From contig OZ316892.1 in the NCBI GenBank assembly GCA_973895155.1, forward strand, positions 930,001 through 994,000: 64,000 bases of DNA. The letters are read 5' to 3'. Position numbers and translations under genes: made by a program. Numbering within the stretch: the first letter of the stretch is position 1; each line of letters opens with the position of its first letter. The notes under the pieces are model-generated. The model did no database searches. It saw nothing but the letters and a program-made list of their open reading frames with translations, and was not told the origin of the DNA. Origin of the DNA: Marsupella aquatica (taxonomy: Eukaryota; Marchantiophyta). This document shows positions 38,536-48,787 of this stretch, piece after piece.

Positions 38536-39603
38536 CACCCATCCCCCCCCCCCCCCCCCAATCTTCTCACTTTTTTCTTCTTTTTGTTAAATTCCCTTCA
38601 ATCTCTTTCATCTGATTGGTTTAATGAGGGTCATTGGAAAGTTTGGGGAGATCCATTTTTCTCAAATGTATGTAAGCAGGTCCTAGAGCTAAGTAGCATA
38701 AAGCATCTCAGCCCAAACAGGCTTCAGACAACAGAATTATGGCTACAAATCGTTTATACAACTTTGGATGATGATTAAGTACCCTGGTAGCACAAAAGCA
38801 AGATCATAAAAATTCCAGAAGGACAACTGTCTAATTTAAAGTACCATTGGTATAAAGTGCACACTTAATTATCAACTGATCTTATTCATCAATGTAAGAA
38901 ATCCAACCACATGCATCTTTTCTTGTGACCTTTGTTCATTGCTGTCTATCATTGCCTTTGTTAGCAAATGATTGATAGAATCAGATCAAACAGCCAGACT
39001 TACTCATCGATGTTAGTTAAGCTAATGAATTAAATATAAATAAATTATTTATGATAATTCAAAAAGAAAATAAAACATTCAATGATTTTCAGAAAAAAAC
39101 ATAGGAATCACTGGAAATTATGTGAATATCAATTACATTCTATGTAAAAAAATTGAGTCGTGAACCATGTGCCAGGAATTTTGCAAGAGACTCCTCATGG
39201 GTTTGAGTTTTCCAGGTCAAAAGGTCAAAGTCTGCCGTTTACATGGATTTACAAATGAAGCTAATTAAGTGCCTAAAATTTGTTCTGTCAAACCAGGGGG
39301 GTAAGTTTGAACCATAATTGAAACCTGACCAAACTCCAAGACTTTGCTCTATCTGGCACCTGGTGGTGTTCAAATGTAAACATTCCCCACTTTCAGAACA
39401 TGATTAATCTGGCTTTGATCTATCACTTGGCATGGTATTCTTTCTCTACAAAATCTTGTTCTAGTTTTTTCAAGTGCTGTACTATGATAGAGTTCATTCA
39501 CACAGGTAAAGGCTGGGGGAGGACAAACCTACATTAGCCTCTACAATGGCTTGATGAGGAAATGATGCCAAATTGAATGGGAATCTAGAATATGATTGAT
39601 ATA

Positions 39604-40025
39604 CTAGCCCAATGCCCGTGCGTTGCGAAAGATGTCAAGGTGATAAAAAGATGTCGAGGTGATAAAAGATGTTGAGGAGAGGAGAAAAGATATTGAGGAG
39701 GAAAAAATGTTAAGGAGAGATAAAGATGTTGAGATGAAAAAGTGTTGAGATGATAAAAGATATCCAGATGAGAAAAGATGTTGAGGTGAGAAAGGATATC
39801 GAGATGAGAAAAATATATCAAAGTGATCAAAAGATGTAGAGGTGATAAAAGATGTCGAGGTGAGAAAAAGATGTCGAGGGTGAGAAAAAGATGTCAAAGT
39901 GATAAAAAAATGTCAAGATGATAAAAAATGTTGTGGTGATAAAAGATGTGGAGGTGATTAAAAGATACTGGGGTGATAAAAGATGTCGAGTTGATAAACC
40001 CATTGCCCATGCATTGCACAATTGT
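39604..40025. repeat. minisatellite, about 18-20 bp unit, bracketed by TAG-motifs
   Basis: Between 39620 and 39995 the phrase GATGT(C/T)GAGGTGATAAAA and variants recur about 20 times. Because the unit length is close to a multiple of three, the minus strand is open in several frames (translations like HLDIFSHLNIF); these are artefacts of the repeat. The array is bounded by ACTAGCCCAATGCCCGTGCG (39604) and by CCCATTGCCCATGCATTGCA (about 39999), two versions of the same motif. Confidence 0.85.
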
Positions 40026-40944
40026 CATTCCAGTCATTTTATTATTGTGACTATTTCATTGTTGCAACCAATTGTCATTGTGACCATTTCATAGTTGTGG
40101 CCATTTTTATGTGTGGGGCCATTCATTTGTGTCCTTGGTCAATATAATTATTGCAAAAAAGAATTAGGATTTACTGTTAAATAATGTAAGTTAGAAGAAT
40201 TTCGTCATAGAAAGAATTAAAAAAAATAAGAAATTAATTTGGTTCTCCCCTCAATAGCCTTTTTTCTCACTTCCTACGAATGATGTCTTTTAAACTGAAA
40301 ACTCTAATTTGTATTGTTCTTTTTTTATATGTTTACATTAATTGAATGTGACAAACCTGTGTCCAAAAGTGATGTGAGTCTACTTAGATTTTCTTGTTAG
40401 ACCCACCTCCTCATTATCGCCATATGTCAACTCACATTCAATTTCCAGTCACCTTGATATTAGAATTCTTCTATGGATGTTAGTGCCATAGTCTAGGTGT
40501 GGGTGGAAGCGCATTTTTTTCCTAATAGGAGAGAGTCTTTATTCTTCCTTTTCACCCAATCTCATAGACTGGGATATTTAGACCTTAAATTCAAGGGTCA
40601 TAATGAGTTCCCTCCAAAACTGCATTTTGTAAGCAGACTATAAATAAAAAAGGCTAGGATTGTATATTATAGTGAGTAGATTGACTCTAACAGTGTTATA
40701 TACTGTAGATAGAAGCACGGCCAGTAAAGCATTCGTCAAACTCAGGTGGCACTTTGCCTTTGTGGAAAGACTCCATATTTTTTGTTCAAGAGTGATCTGG
40801 TCCCCACGGGTTAGGAGGTTCATGGGAGTGGTCCATCCTAGCATTAAATTCCAGCTTTGTAGCTTGAGTTTCGAGGCTTGGGAAAAATAATATTAAGCGC
40901 TTCTTTAATCCTACGGTAGCTAGAGAACAGAGGAAACGGAGAGG

Positions 40945-41080
40945 TGCTGTTTTGGCCCTCGTCTCGTCCCACAGCGCGTCGTCACGTCGAGGACCTACTG
41001 TAGTAGTAGGACCGCGGTTTTGGGTGAGGGGCTGTTTTGGCCCTCTTGTCGTCCCACAGGGCGTCCTCGCGTCAAGGACG
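40945..41080. repeat. 85-bp tandem duplication
   Basis: Two copies start near 40946 and 41031. Each reads GCTGTTTTGGCCCTC, then TCGTCCCACAG, GCGTC and CGTC(G/A)AGGAC. Confidence 0.8.
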
Positions 41081-41319
41081 GCGACCCTCCAATGCACAGG
41101 AGAGAGGAGGAGGATCTCAACAGGTCGTCCTCCAGTCAGGCATGGTAATCCTAAGGGTAGGACCACTCATTTTAGGGCGAGCCTTTCTTTCTGCCCTTCG
41201 CGGTCCGTCCGGTCCTTCGTCCCCAAGAAAAGTCCCCCTCTCGCCCCCCTCTGAAGGAGCGCTCGCTTCCTCTCTCTCGAGCTCGAGCTCGAGCTCTTTC
41301 GAGAGCTCGCAGGGCAGCG

Positions 41320-41790
41320 ATTCGAAGTCGAGGAGCTCCCGGAGTGGGGGGCACCATGCGGGGGACGACGATGGAGCTGGTCTCGCTGGTGGAGAACTGA
41401 ATGTCTCTTCTCCAAAGTGAGTTTCCTGGTCTGCCAAACAATTTCCACATGATTGGATTGTGGTTGAATCAATTGTCCAGCAATTCGAAGACGTAGAGCC
41501 TCCGGATTAGGAGTGACGGGACGATCCAGGGGACGACGATCGGGCGACCTTCCCTGATGGAGGGCACGAATGTTTTCTTTTTTGGAAAGTGCGCTTTTCG
41601 GTCTTCAGAACACTCTCGAAAGTAATTCGTCGTCAGCTTAATTGGCCACGAATTCGAGGACGAGGAGAGGAGCTTCCCGATTACGAGTGACGATCTAGGG
41701 GAACGATCGAGAGACCTGGTGGAGGGCATGAATGTGTATTTTTCAAAGTGAGCTTTTGGGTCTGCCAAACACTTTCCAAACTGGACGAGA
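41320..41790. repeat. imperfect triplication, about 160-bp unit
   Basis: Three diverged copies in a row, about 41320-41485, 41485-41650 and 41650-41790. Shared landmarks: ATTCGA(A/G)GACG(T/A), a GATTA(G/C)GAGTGACG block, GGGGACGACGAT, GGAGGGCA(C/T)GAATGT, TTTTCAAAGTGAGCTTT and CTGCCAAACACTTTCC. The third copy ends at the ATG of the 41811-42251 frame. Confidence 0.75.
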
Positions 41791-41810
41791 GAGTGAAACT
41801 TTACTGACTG

Positions 41811-42251
41811 ATGCATGCCTTGTGTGATGGCATATGCCCGGAGGGTGAGTTGTGTTTTACGTACTGCTGGACTGGGAATGAGAACTATTTTGCCACATTT
41901 GGTCGCTTCTGGTTGTTGGCGTATTGGTTTCTGCTACTACTATTGACTGCAGTTGCAATAGATTTGCAATTGGGACGTCTTTGGATCATCTGGAACCAAA
42001 TTCATACTGTGCTAGCTGAGCATTCTTGTATCGGAAGAGTTGAGGGATTCGTAAATGCTCGGAAATTGATGCTAGATGATGAACGAGTGGCCCGTCTGCA
42101 TAGAGCTCCAGTAGTTGGAGCAGTAAGAGCCAAAAAGTTCAAACATGCCAGCAGAAGTCTTAGAACATTGGAACAAGCTGTCCACTACAATCCGTACACA
42201 AGCTTAGTTCGTTCTGTGGAAATTTTCCACAGCATGGGCCTCCTAGGCTAA
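41811..42251 (+). CDS. hypothetical membrane protein, 146 aa
   Basis: An uninterrupted ATG-to-TAA frame. Residues 28-50 (FGRFWLLAYWFLLLLLTAVAI) form one strong membrane helix near the N-terminus. The rest is basic and hydrophilic, ending with RTLEQAVHYNPYTSLVRSVE and a short tail. I recognise no family. It begins at the edge of the triplicated repeat and ends 260 bp before the trihelix gene on the same strand, so it could be a small gene, an upstream exon of another transcript, or chance. Confidence 0.35.
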   Translation: MHALCDGICPEGELCFTYCWTGNENYFATFGRFWLLAYWFLLLLLTAVAIDLQLGRLWIIWNQIHTVLAEHSCIGRVEGFVNARKLMLDDERVARLHRAPVVGAVRAKKFKHASRSLRTLEQAVHYNPYTSLVRSVEIFHSMGLLG

Positions 42252-42510
42252 GGATTTCAGAGATGGGAAGCAGACTAAAGAGGCATGGGAACTAGCTTCT
42301 TATGTTTTACAGTAGAAGATCATTTTGTGTGTATTAATTGCACCGAGAGAAATTGAATGGTGAGAGACAGAGACAGAAACAGAACAAATGCAGATGACTA
42401 AAGGGGATTATGGTATCCTCGAATTGCAGATAACAACGACGACTGCGTGAGGGAAGCGAATGGGAGGAGGATAGGAGAAGAACGAGAACAAGTGGAGTGA
42501 AGTTTGAGTC

Positions 42511-43098
42511 ATGGAGCTCGCAGCTGGAGAAGGTGTGGTTGACCTGGGAGGACGTGATTCACCTGTAGTAGCAGAACTCGATCAAGTTGACGAGTCCGTG
42601 GCGAAGCACAATCGGAATCCCCGGTGGCTGCAGGAAGAGACCCTAGTTCTGGTCGAAGCAAAGAGGCGACAAGCGGAAGAGCTCGTGGTGTCCATGCCCC
42701 GGTCTAGAAACCTCACTGCGGACGAGAGGTGGGAGGCAATTGCAGAGTATTGCAATGCAAACAACTGTGATAGAAATGGCTACCAATGCAGGAAACGCTG
42801 GTTCGCGCTCTCTGGCGACTACAACAAGGTCAGGGAATGGCAGAGATGCAATTCTGAATCGTACTGGAGCATGAAGACCGATCGGCGTCGTGAGAATCGG
42901 CTGCCAGGAACTTTTGACCAACTGGTCTTCTCGACAATGCATATGTGGATGAAGAAAGACTCCGACGGTAGTTTTGACAGCCCTGCGAGCCGACCAGACG
43001 AAGGACTTTCGTCGGAAATTGAACAGGATGCTGAGGGACAAGACCTCCCGGACAACACTCGGGGAGAAGGGACTTCAATTCCCCGATCTGGTAAATGA
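42511..43098 (+). CDS. trihelix (ASR3-like) transcription factor unit A
   Basis: ATG at 42511. Residues about 35-130 form a trihelix (GT/Myb-like) DNA-binding domain: NPRWLQEETLVLVEAKRRQ, ADERWEAIAEYC, CDRNGYQCRKRWFALSGDY, then YWSMKTDRRRENRLP and FDQLVF. This is the ASR3-like subgroup, nuclear regulators in plants. The frame itself ends at 43098 after 195 codons, short for the family, which carries a C-terminal coiled region. However TCTG at 43087-43090 is followed by a GT donor, in the same position and phase as the donor of unit B. Spliced to 44325 it gives a protein with two trihelix domains (484 aa). Spliced to 45754 it gives a single-domain protein of 302 aa, about the family's usual length. 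Which form is made cannot be told here. Confidence 0.88.
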   Translation: MELAAGEGVVDLGGRDSPVVAELDQVDESVAKHNRNPRWLQEETLVLVEAKRRQAEELVVSMPRSRNLTADERWEAIAEYCNANNCDRNGYQCRKRWFALSGDYNKVREWQRCNSESYWSMKTDRRRENRLPGTFDQLVFSTMHMWMKKDSDGSFDSPASRPDEGLSSEIEQDAEGQDLPDNTRGEGTSIPRSGK

Positions 43099-44308
43099 AT
43101 CTCTCATTCTCCCTCTGCTCTTCAACTCTTCTGTTGTGGTTTGCCTAACGCTTCTGGTCTTACAAGACGAGCTTCGTCTTAAGGCAGCGTTCTAACTTTT
43201 CTGGGCGCAAACTATGTGCTCTTTCCCCGCTTAGACCAACCGCTCTCCATTCTGTCCTTTGCTATGCAATCATTCATTCCTCTAGTCCTACGGGTCTTCC
43301 GATTCGGCTGGTGAATTTTTCCGGCTAACAAATGAGCAGTTTTCTCAGTGGTCAGTTTCCATGAGCATTGGGTCGTTTCCCTCTCGAGATCTATCCTATA
43401 TCGTTTGGAGTTCCAGAGGGCACTCCATCACTTCTCGGACATTCCTTTACTGCAGAGAACTTCACTCTCTCGGTCACATCGTGCACGCTACTGGTCACTG
43501 AACTAGTGTAAGTTAAGAATAAATTCCCCCCACCTTCCATGCCCTACAATCGGTTCTTGGTTATAGTGAGCTTATGCCACAGCTGAAGCGGCTTATCGTT
43601 CAGGGGAAAGTCCTTTTTTGCATCTCTCTTTCCTTATGTTCGCGTTCTTTTGGACCTTTCTTCTACTCGCCTCACGTTGGTTTCTGCTCTCTGATTCTAT
43701 GTTTGTAATCCAGTGGAGATATTAGTAGATTTATTCCTGTAGAGCACTAGAAAAATCAATTGTAACTAGATCTTTTTGAATCAATTCTTCTTCTGAAAAC
43801 TCATTGAACAAGGAAGGATTGGTGTAGAAATTTGTTAATTAATGTACTAGCCCGGTTATCCAACCTTCTCTTTCTTATTCGTTGGCGGTTCTGAACCGTC
43901 GTGTGGTTCTACCTACTCCGGTCCTTGCAGTTTTGAAAATCATCATTTCCGAAAGAAAGTATAAGAACCACCTCCTGTTTGACTCATCGGCTTAGAATCC
44001 ACCTCTATGTGTGCTTTAGTTGGGCATGTAAAGGTGAACTGCTATTCCACGGAGCTGGACATCATTGTCTCGGTGCCTCGTTTTGGTATCTCTCCCTTCG
44101 CACTTTGGATTAGAGTCAGTACGAGACATTGCAGTCTAAGCTCCATTTGATTATATCTGTTCCTGTTAAGGCCCCCTATTCAGGCGAGTGCATATATTTC
44201 ATATTGGAGCTGCAGAACTCTTGTGCTGGAGTAGCCATAGTTTCACCATCTTTGATATCCAGCCCTGCTTTAAACTACATTTCCTACACCTCTGCTCATG
44301 ATTACAAC

Positions 44309-46082
44309 ATGGCTTGTATTGCAGATCAAGCAGGCGACTTAGGAGACAAGCGATCCCGTAATCCTCGCTGGTCCCTGCATGAGTCACTCATTCTTTTGGC
44401 TGCCAAAAAAAAGCAAGAAGATGACTTCGGTGTGGTTCCCAAAGCCATAGTGCGCACAAAAAGTGCGGATGAGCGCTGGGAAAATATATCTGCGTACTGT
44501 AGGACTCAGGGCTGTGATAGAAATGCCTACCAGTGCCGCAAACGTTGGAGTGCCTTGTTAGGTGACTTCAAGCGGATAAGAGATTGGCAGAAGATAAGCC
44601 GTGAGACCTATTGGCTCATGAAGAATGAAAAGCGAAAGGAGAACAAGCTTCCTGCGATCTTTGATCAGGAGGTGTTTACTAACATGGAGACGTGGGTTGG
44701 GAAACGATGTGGAAGGAAGTCGGGCACAGGACCCGATGGACTCGTAGTTTGTTCACCGCCTGCTAATGGAAGAGTACTTTCTGATGTGGACCATGTCCAG
44801 GATGGACATCTAGAGCCAGAGTCGCCCATGGGCGGTTGTCAAGCAAACACAATCTTACCACCTGAATTTGGTAAGTTCTCTGCTCTTGAGATCAGTCCTA
44901 GGTTGCCTCCTAACTACCACGGTGGGAAGCTCCATGGATATTTGACCGATGATTATGTATACGATATCCTTTGACTTGTAAGACCCGCAAGAATCGTGGA
45001 CCTGACTCATCGTGAGTACACCGACTGAAATTTACCTGTCATGTCATTCTAATCTAGAGAACTTCATGCTTAAACATGTCTAAGAGGTGCTACACTGGTA
45101 AACATCGTTGCAAAGAGGAATTCTTCAAGAAACATGTTTTTTTAGGCGTACTTTTTCGGAGAGCTTGTGAAAATTTGAGAGGTGTGAATTCAATATTGTT
45201 ACGATCATATCAGCGTTTGTCACTGGCTTATTCGAGTCTCCCTTTGTTCTCTCCCAACCATCCGTCTTATTTCCGTCATCGAACACTAAAGATTGGGAAT
45301 TGTACACCAAAAAGAAGATCAGAATTTAGTGCCCGGTCAGTTTGAGCAATGAATTTGTGGCGTCATATCTCTTTGACATCTGTCTGCTGTCTGCTGTCTG
45401 TTTTCCTGCCTCCTTGTTCATCTTTCGCATTCTACTGGGAGAGGTAGCCAAAGTTGGTATGCATCGTTGTTGCTGTATGTGGTGGAGCAGTAGCATCTCA
45501 AGTCCACAACCAAGGCAATGTTGCGAGTCTTATGATGGTCTCCAAATTCCGGTAGCAGAGTCTCCTCAAGTGAAAGATTCTGGAAGATGGTTTGGAAACA
45601 CCTACAGGATGGATAATCAAAGACACACCAAAGCAAACTTGGATGTTGTAGTTGTGAATTGAAGGATGTGCAGTTCACTGTCTATTACTGAATAGGCAAA
45701 AATGTCCGTATTCCAGAACTCTCTAGATAATATGGACTGTGTTTGTTTTTCAGGCACAAATTTACGTGAAGAAATGCCGAGTGACTCGACTGCTCGCAAG
45801 AAGAGGAAGCGTGCTGTGAATGGAGACACTACCAGTGATTACAAGGGACAACAGCTTGCTATTATGTTCAAGAGTAGCGTCAAGGCTCTGCAGGCAGTAA
45901 TGGCTGAAAATACCCAAATTCAGATTCGAGCACACCAGAAAATCATCCAGGCCCAGATTGAGGCACATAATCTCAATTGTGAACTGGATCGAGCTCAAAG
46001 GAATGAGCAGGGAGAGAGTATGGTTAGAGTTCTAGGGAAATTGGTCGAGGCCGTGGGTAAAATCGCGGAAAAACTCGTATGA
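44309..46082 (+). CDS. trihelix (ASR3-like) transcription factor unit B
   Basis: Domain exon 44325-44870 (546 nt, phase 1 at both ends) plus final exon 45754-46082 (TGA). The DNA-binding domain matches unit A closely: NPRWSLHESLILLAAKKKQ, ADERWENISAYC, CDRNAYQCRKRWSALLGDF, YWLMKNEKRKENKLP and FDQEVF. The last exon encodes a basic stretch (ARKKRKRA, possible nuclear localisation signal) and a helical C-terminus (LQAVMAENTQIQIRAHQKII..LDRAQRNEQ), typical of ASR3-type trihelix proteins and likely used for dimerisation. An ATG at 44309 lies in frame just before the 44325 acceptor; if used, unit B is its own 296-aa gene. Otherwise the exon belongs to one gene starting at 42511. Confidence 0.88.
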
Positions 46083-47382
46083 GAGTTGTTTGCATCGAAA
46101 GAAAGTATCCCGAGGTGATAAGAGTTGCAATGTCAGCTTTCAGTCCAGCAGGACAATAGTAATATAGACTATTGACGTCTGTGTCGTCAATACCTATTGA
46201 AAGATATGGCTACCCAAACCAACGATGAGAGGGAGCTCTGATCGTGGGAAAGGTTCGAATTTTATGAGGGCTGCCCAGTCTGAGCAGTCTTGAGTCTCTC
46301 CGTAGAGACCTGACTCGTATAGAAGTGTATACTTGTTTCTGGCTACGGAATGATACCAGAAATAAGTTGACCTGTAAAATATGTAGATTGATATAAAGTA
46401 CCCGAGCTGTTCTTGGATTTGTTAAAATTGTTCTTCCAAGAGATAGACGACTGCAGCATTATGAAGGGATTTGGGAAATTGTTTCAGTTGCAGACTTTTA
46501 ATAGCTTTCTAACCTTATTTTCTGTTTCTGCCATTAGAGGTGAAGGTGGTCAGTTTACCTGATTCTTTTGATAGTACTTCCGGTTTTAAATGGTATGAGT
46601 GTGGTCTGACTGATGTTAACTAATTTACTACGGATTGTCCCAACTCTGTAACTTCCCTCAAATGCGTGGTTGTGCACACTGTCCGAAAGTATCCTTCCGG
46701 CTATTGCAAGGAAGTCAACGACATGAACACTGGCATAAGCTTGATCAACAAATAGGTGTGCAGATGTCTTCTGTAGTGAAGGCCCTGACCCAGAGTGGAA
46801 ACTTCGTAAAGACAGGATTAGTCGCTCCCGACCATATTTCAAAAGATGTTCTCTCAAACTAAGAGAACAAATTTTGAGAAACGTCCAATCAAGCGCAGAT
46901 TGACGGTGATATAATTGAATTGTGTGCAGATGGGGAGCAGGTATAAGATCACCGAGGGTGTTTGTAGTATACACTTGCCTTCATCAATTTAAGCTTTCAT
47001 AGACTGGTTTATCTTCATTCTGATATGTGACAGAAGCAGTGGGGCAAGGGGCATTCAAGTAATGTTGCAACATGAAAGTCATTTTAAGTCATCGTTCTCG
47101 GCATGACCGAATCCATCAGCGTCTTTTACTTCTTCATTGCATCAGATGACAGAATCATCTAGTACACTGATGTGGTCGATGAACTACCCTATTTTTTCAT
47201 CGTTATGATAGACGACAGGAGCATTGAATCTCCTAGGGGAATTCAGCTAACGCTGTCCAGAAGGTATACAATAGGACAGATCACGATCTTTCTGAACTCT
47301 AGTAGGTGACAGCAGCACCAATCAGGTCCGCAATGGAGAATTCAAGTCAGGGGACAGAAGATACGGCAATCCATTCTGCTGC
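46083..47382. other. spacer between convergent trihelix and TMEM234-like genes
   Basis: No gene supported; probably the 3' UTRs of both neighbours. A 139-codon minus frame (46555-46974) lies here but matches nothing known and looks like chance. Confidence 0.55.
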
Positions 47383-47823
47383 TCATAGAATGATTCCAGG
47401 AACAAGGCACAGAGTAATTCCCAAGGCAATCATGGCTACGCCCACCATAGCTTTGCAGACGTCGATTTGCTCTCCGAGCGCCGCACCCGCCACTGCCGTG
47501 ACAGCAAAAGTGGTGGCGTTGGTGACAGGAACGGCAACGTTAAGCGGACTGTCTCCGAGCGCACGAATGAACAAAACTGATGCCGAGAGATTGATCAGGA
47601 ACGGGATCGAGTACTCCCAAACGGAGAGCAGATAAATCCACTCCGTCACGAAGCTTAAGAGCCAGCCAGTCGCCGCAGACGAACTCCTCCTGCTTGGGGA
47701 AGATGAGCTCTCTTTCGCTTTACGGTCTCTCACTCTCTGTTCAGCTATCTGGGCTCCTCTTTTGATGAGCGCGTTGGTGCTCCCCCAGACGCATCCTATC
47801 ACCAGAAGCCCCACCATCACCAT
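47383..47823 (-). CDS. TMEM234-like membrane protein (EamA/DMT superfamily)
   Basis: Intronless ATG-to-TGA frame of 146 aa. It begins MVMVGLLVIGCVWGSTNALIKRG, the conserved first helix and loop of TMEM234-type proteins, followed by a short Ser/Arg-rich loop, FLINLSASVLFIRALGDSPLNVAVPV and AVTAVAGAALGEQID, and ends MIALGITLCLVPGIIL. Four membrane helices (about residues 2-17, 65-85, 90-118, 125-145) and the GEQ motif place it in the DMT/EamA fold, half the size of a full drug/metabolite transporter. Its substrate and exact membrane are unknown. It lies head to head with the ERI1-like gene, sharing a 964-bp upstream region. Confidence 0.93.
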   Translation of the reverse strand: MVMVGLLVIGCVWGSTNALIKRGAQIAEQRVRDRKAKESSSSPSRRSSSAATGWLLSFVTEWIYLLSVWEYSIPFLINLSASVLFIRALGDSPLNVAVPVTNATTFAVTAVAGAALGEQIDVCKAMVGVAMIALGITLCLVPGIIL

Positions 47824-48787
47824 GTTTTCCTCGATTTAGATGGCCAGTCTGCTCCCTGTTGCCGCCGATTTAACCGCTGGAACGAACGCAGATACGTCTA
47901 GTCCAGATCACTCATTTGTTGACTGCAAAAGCCAGGCAGAGCAAAGAGGATGAATGATTGGATAAACGAATAAATTGTATCCTCTAGCTGCTAATTACTT
48001 ATTTGTCATTGCCAGAATGAAGGAATGAATGCATAACTATTTTAAGGTAAGCCTCTTGTAGTAGCACCGAAGGGGACTCAAGTTCCTTTGCTCGTAGTTG
48101 AGCCCTTGAATGTCTGAGTCACAGATCTACCTTCAGGGGTATTTAACTTCCCATCCCTTGCTTGTTTTGAGTACTTGGGTGTGGGGAGCCACATATTTGT
48201 CTTTGAGAATTTCCCGTTGCTTCTAGTTGAGTTTGCCGAACTTTGTGAAAAGATTTGTCTTGCTAGGACATTGAGAACTAAACGTGCATTCTGTCTCCGA
48301 GGAAGGACATTTAGGGCAAGGCTCCCTGAACGACACTGAGCGCTGTAATAGACAAATAGGAATCGAAGCAAACGAGGGCACAAGCGCGGCAGATTGGGGG
48401 AAGGCTTTCACCCAAGCTGCCATTGGCTCGGTAGTAGCACATTCAGTATTCATGCGTAGGACCTAGTTTGACAAAGAGTGAAGCAGCTTCATTTGGACGT
48501 GATTCCCGGTGAAAAGGATTAGGCGAATGAGCGACTAAATGAACAATTGAATGGTTTTGAAGACCAAGTCTCATAAATATCGCTGCCTCCGTTTTAGGTG
48601 TATGGCCTGCCATCCCTGTTCTTCAATGTCTGTACTTCAATTATTTGTGCAGTGAAGTTTATTGATTCCTTAAAAGGCTCGGAAGGGACAGAAGGTGCAT
48701 TCTCGCTAGACCCAACGAGACAAAGTGGGACTCATCAGACGGGCAGAACACAAAATCCCTACAGTACTGGTGGGAAATCTCACCTCT
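47824..48787. promoter_or_regulatory. shared upstream region of divergent TMEM234-like and ERI1-like genes
   Basis: 964 bp between two divergent ATGs. No convincing TATA box or known element stands out by eye. Short open frames on both strands (48078-48383 minus, 48598-48921 plus) are judged non-coding. It should contain both promoters and leaders. Confidence 0.5.

Larger units (their letters stand above)
36671..41810. other. repeat- and transposon-rich spacer
   Basis: Begins with the GON4-like leader, which includes a (CCTTT)n microsatellite at about 36748-36782. Then no gene is supported until 41811. It contains a hAT-type MITE (38258-38535), an 18-C homopolymer at about 38543-38560, a minisatellite (39620-39995) bracketed by two copies of a TAG-motif, a duplicated 85-bp unit (40945-41080), and a triplicated unit (41320-41790). 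41277-41295 is a perfect GAGCTC/CTCGAG palindrome. Confidence 0.6.

Noticed and set aside
38497-38778. 93-codon plus frame
   Set aside because: Starts in the right end of the MITE and crosses an 18-C homopolymer; chance.
39585-40021. Three minus-strand frames repeating HLDIFSHLN
   Set aside because: Translations of the 18-20 bp minisatellite; open only because of the unit length.
41037-41420. 127-codon frame with Ser runs
   Set aside because: Built from duplicated units and a GAGCTC palindrome; both strands are open in several frames.
46555-46974. 139-codon minus frame between trihelix and TMEM234-like genes
   Set aside because: No recognisable domain; lies where 3' UTRs are expected.
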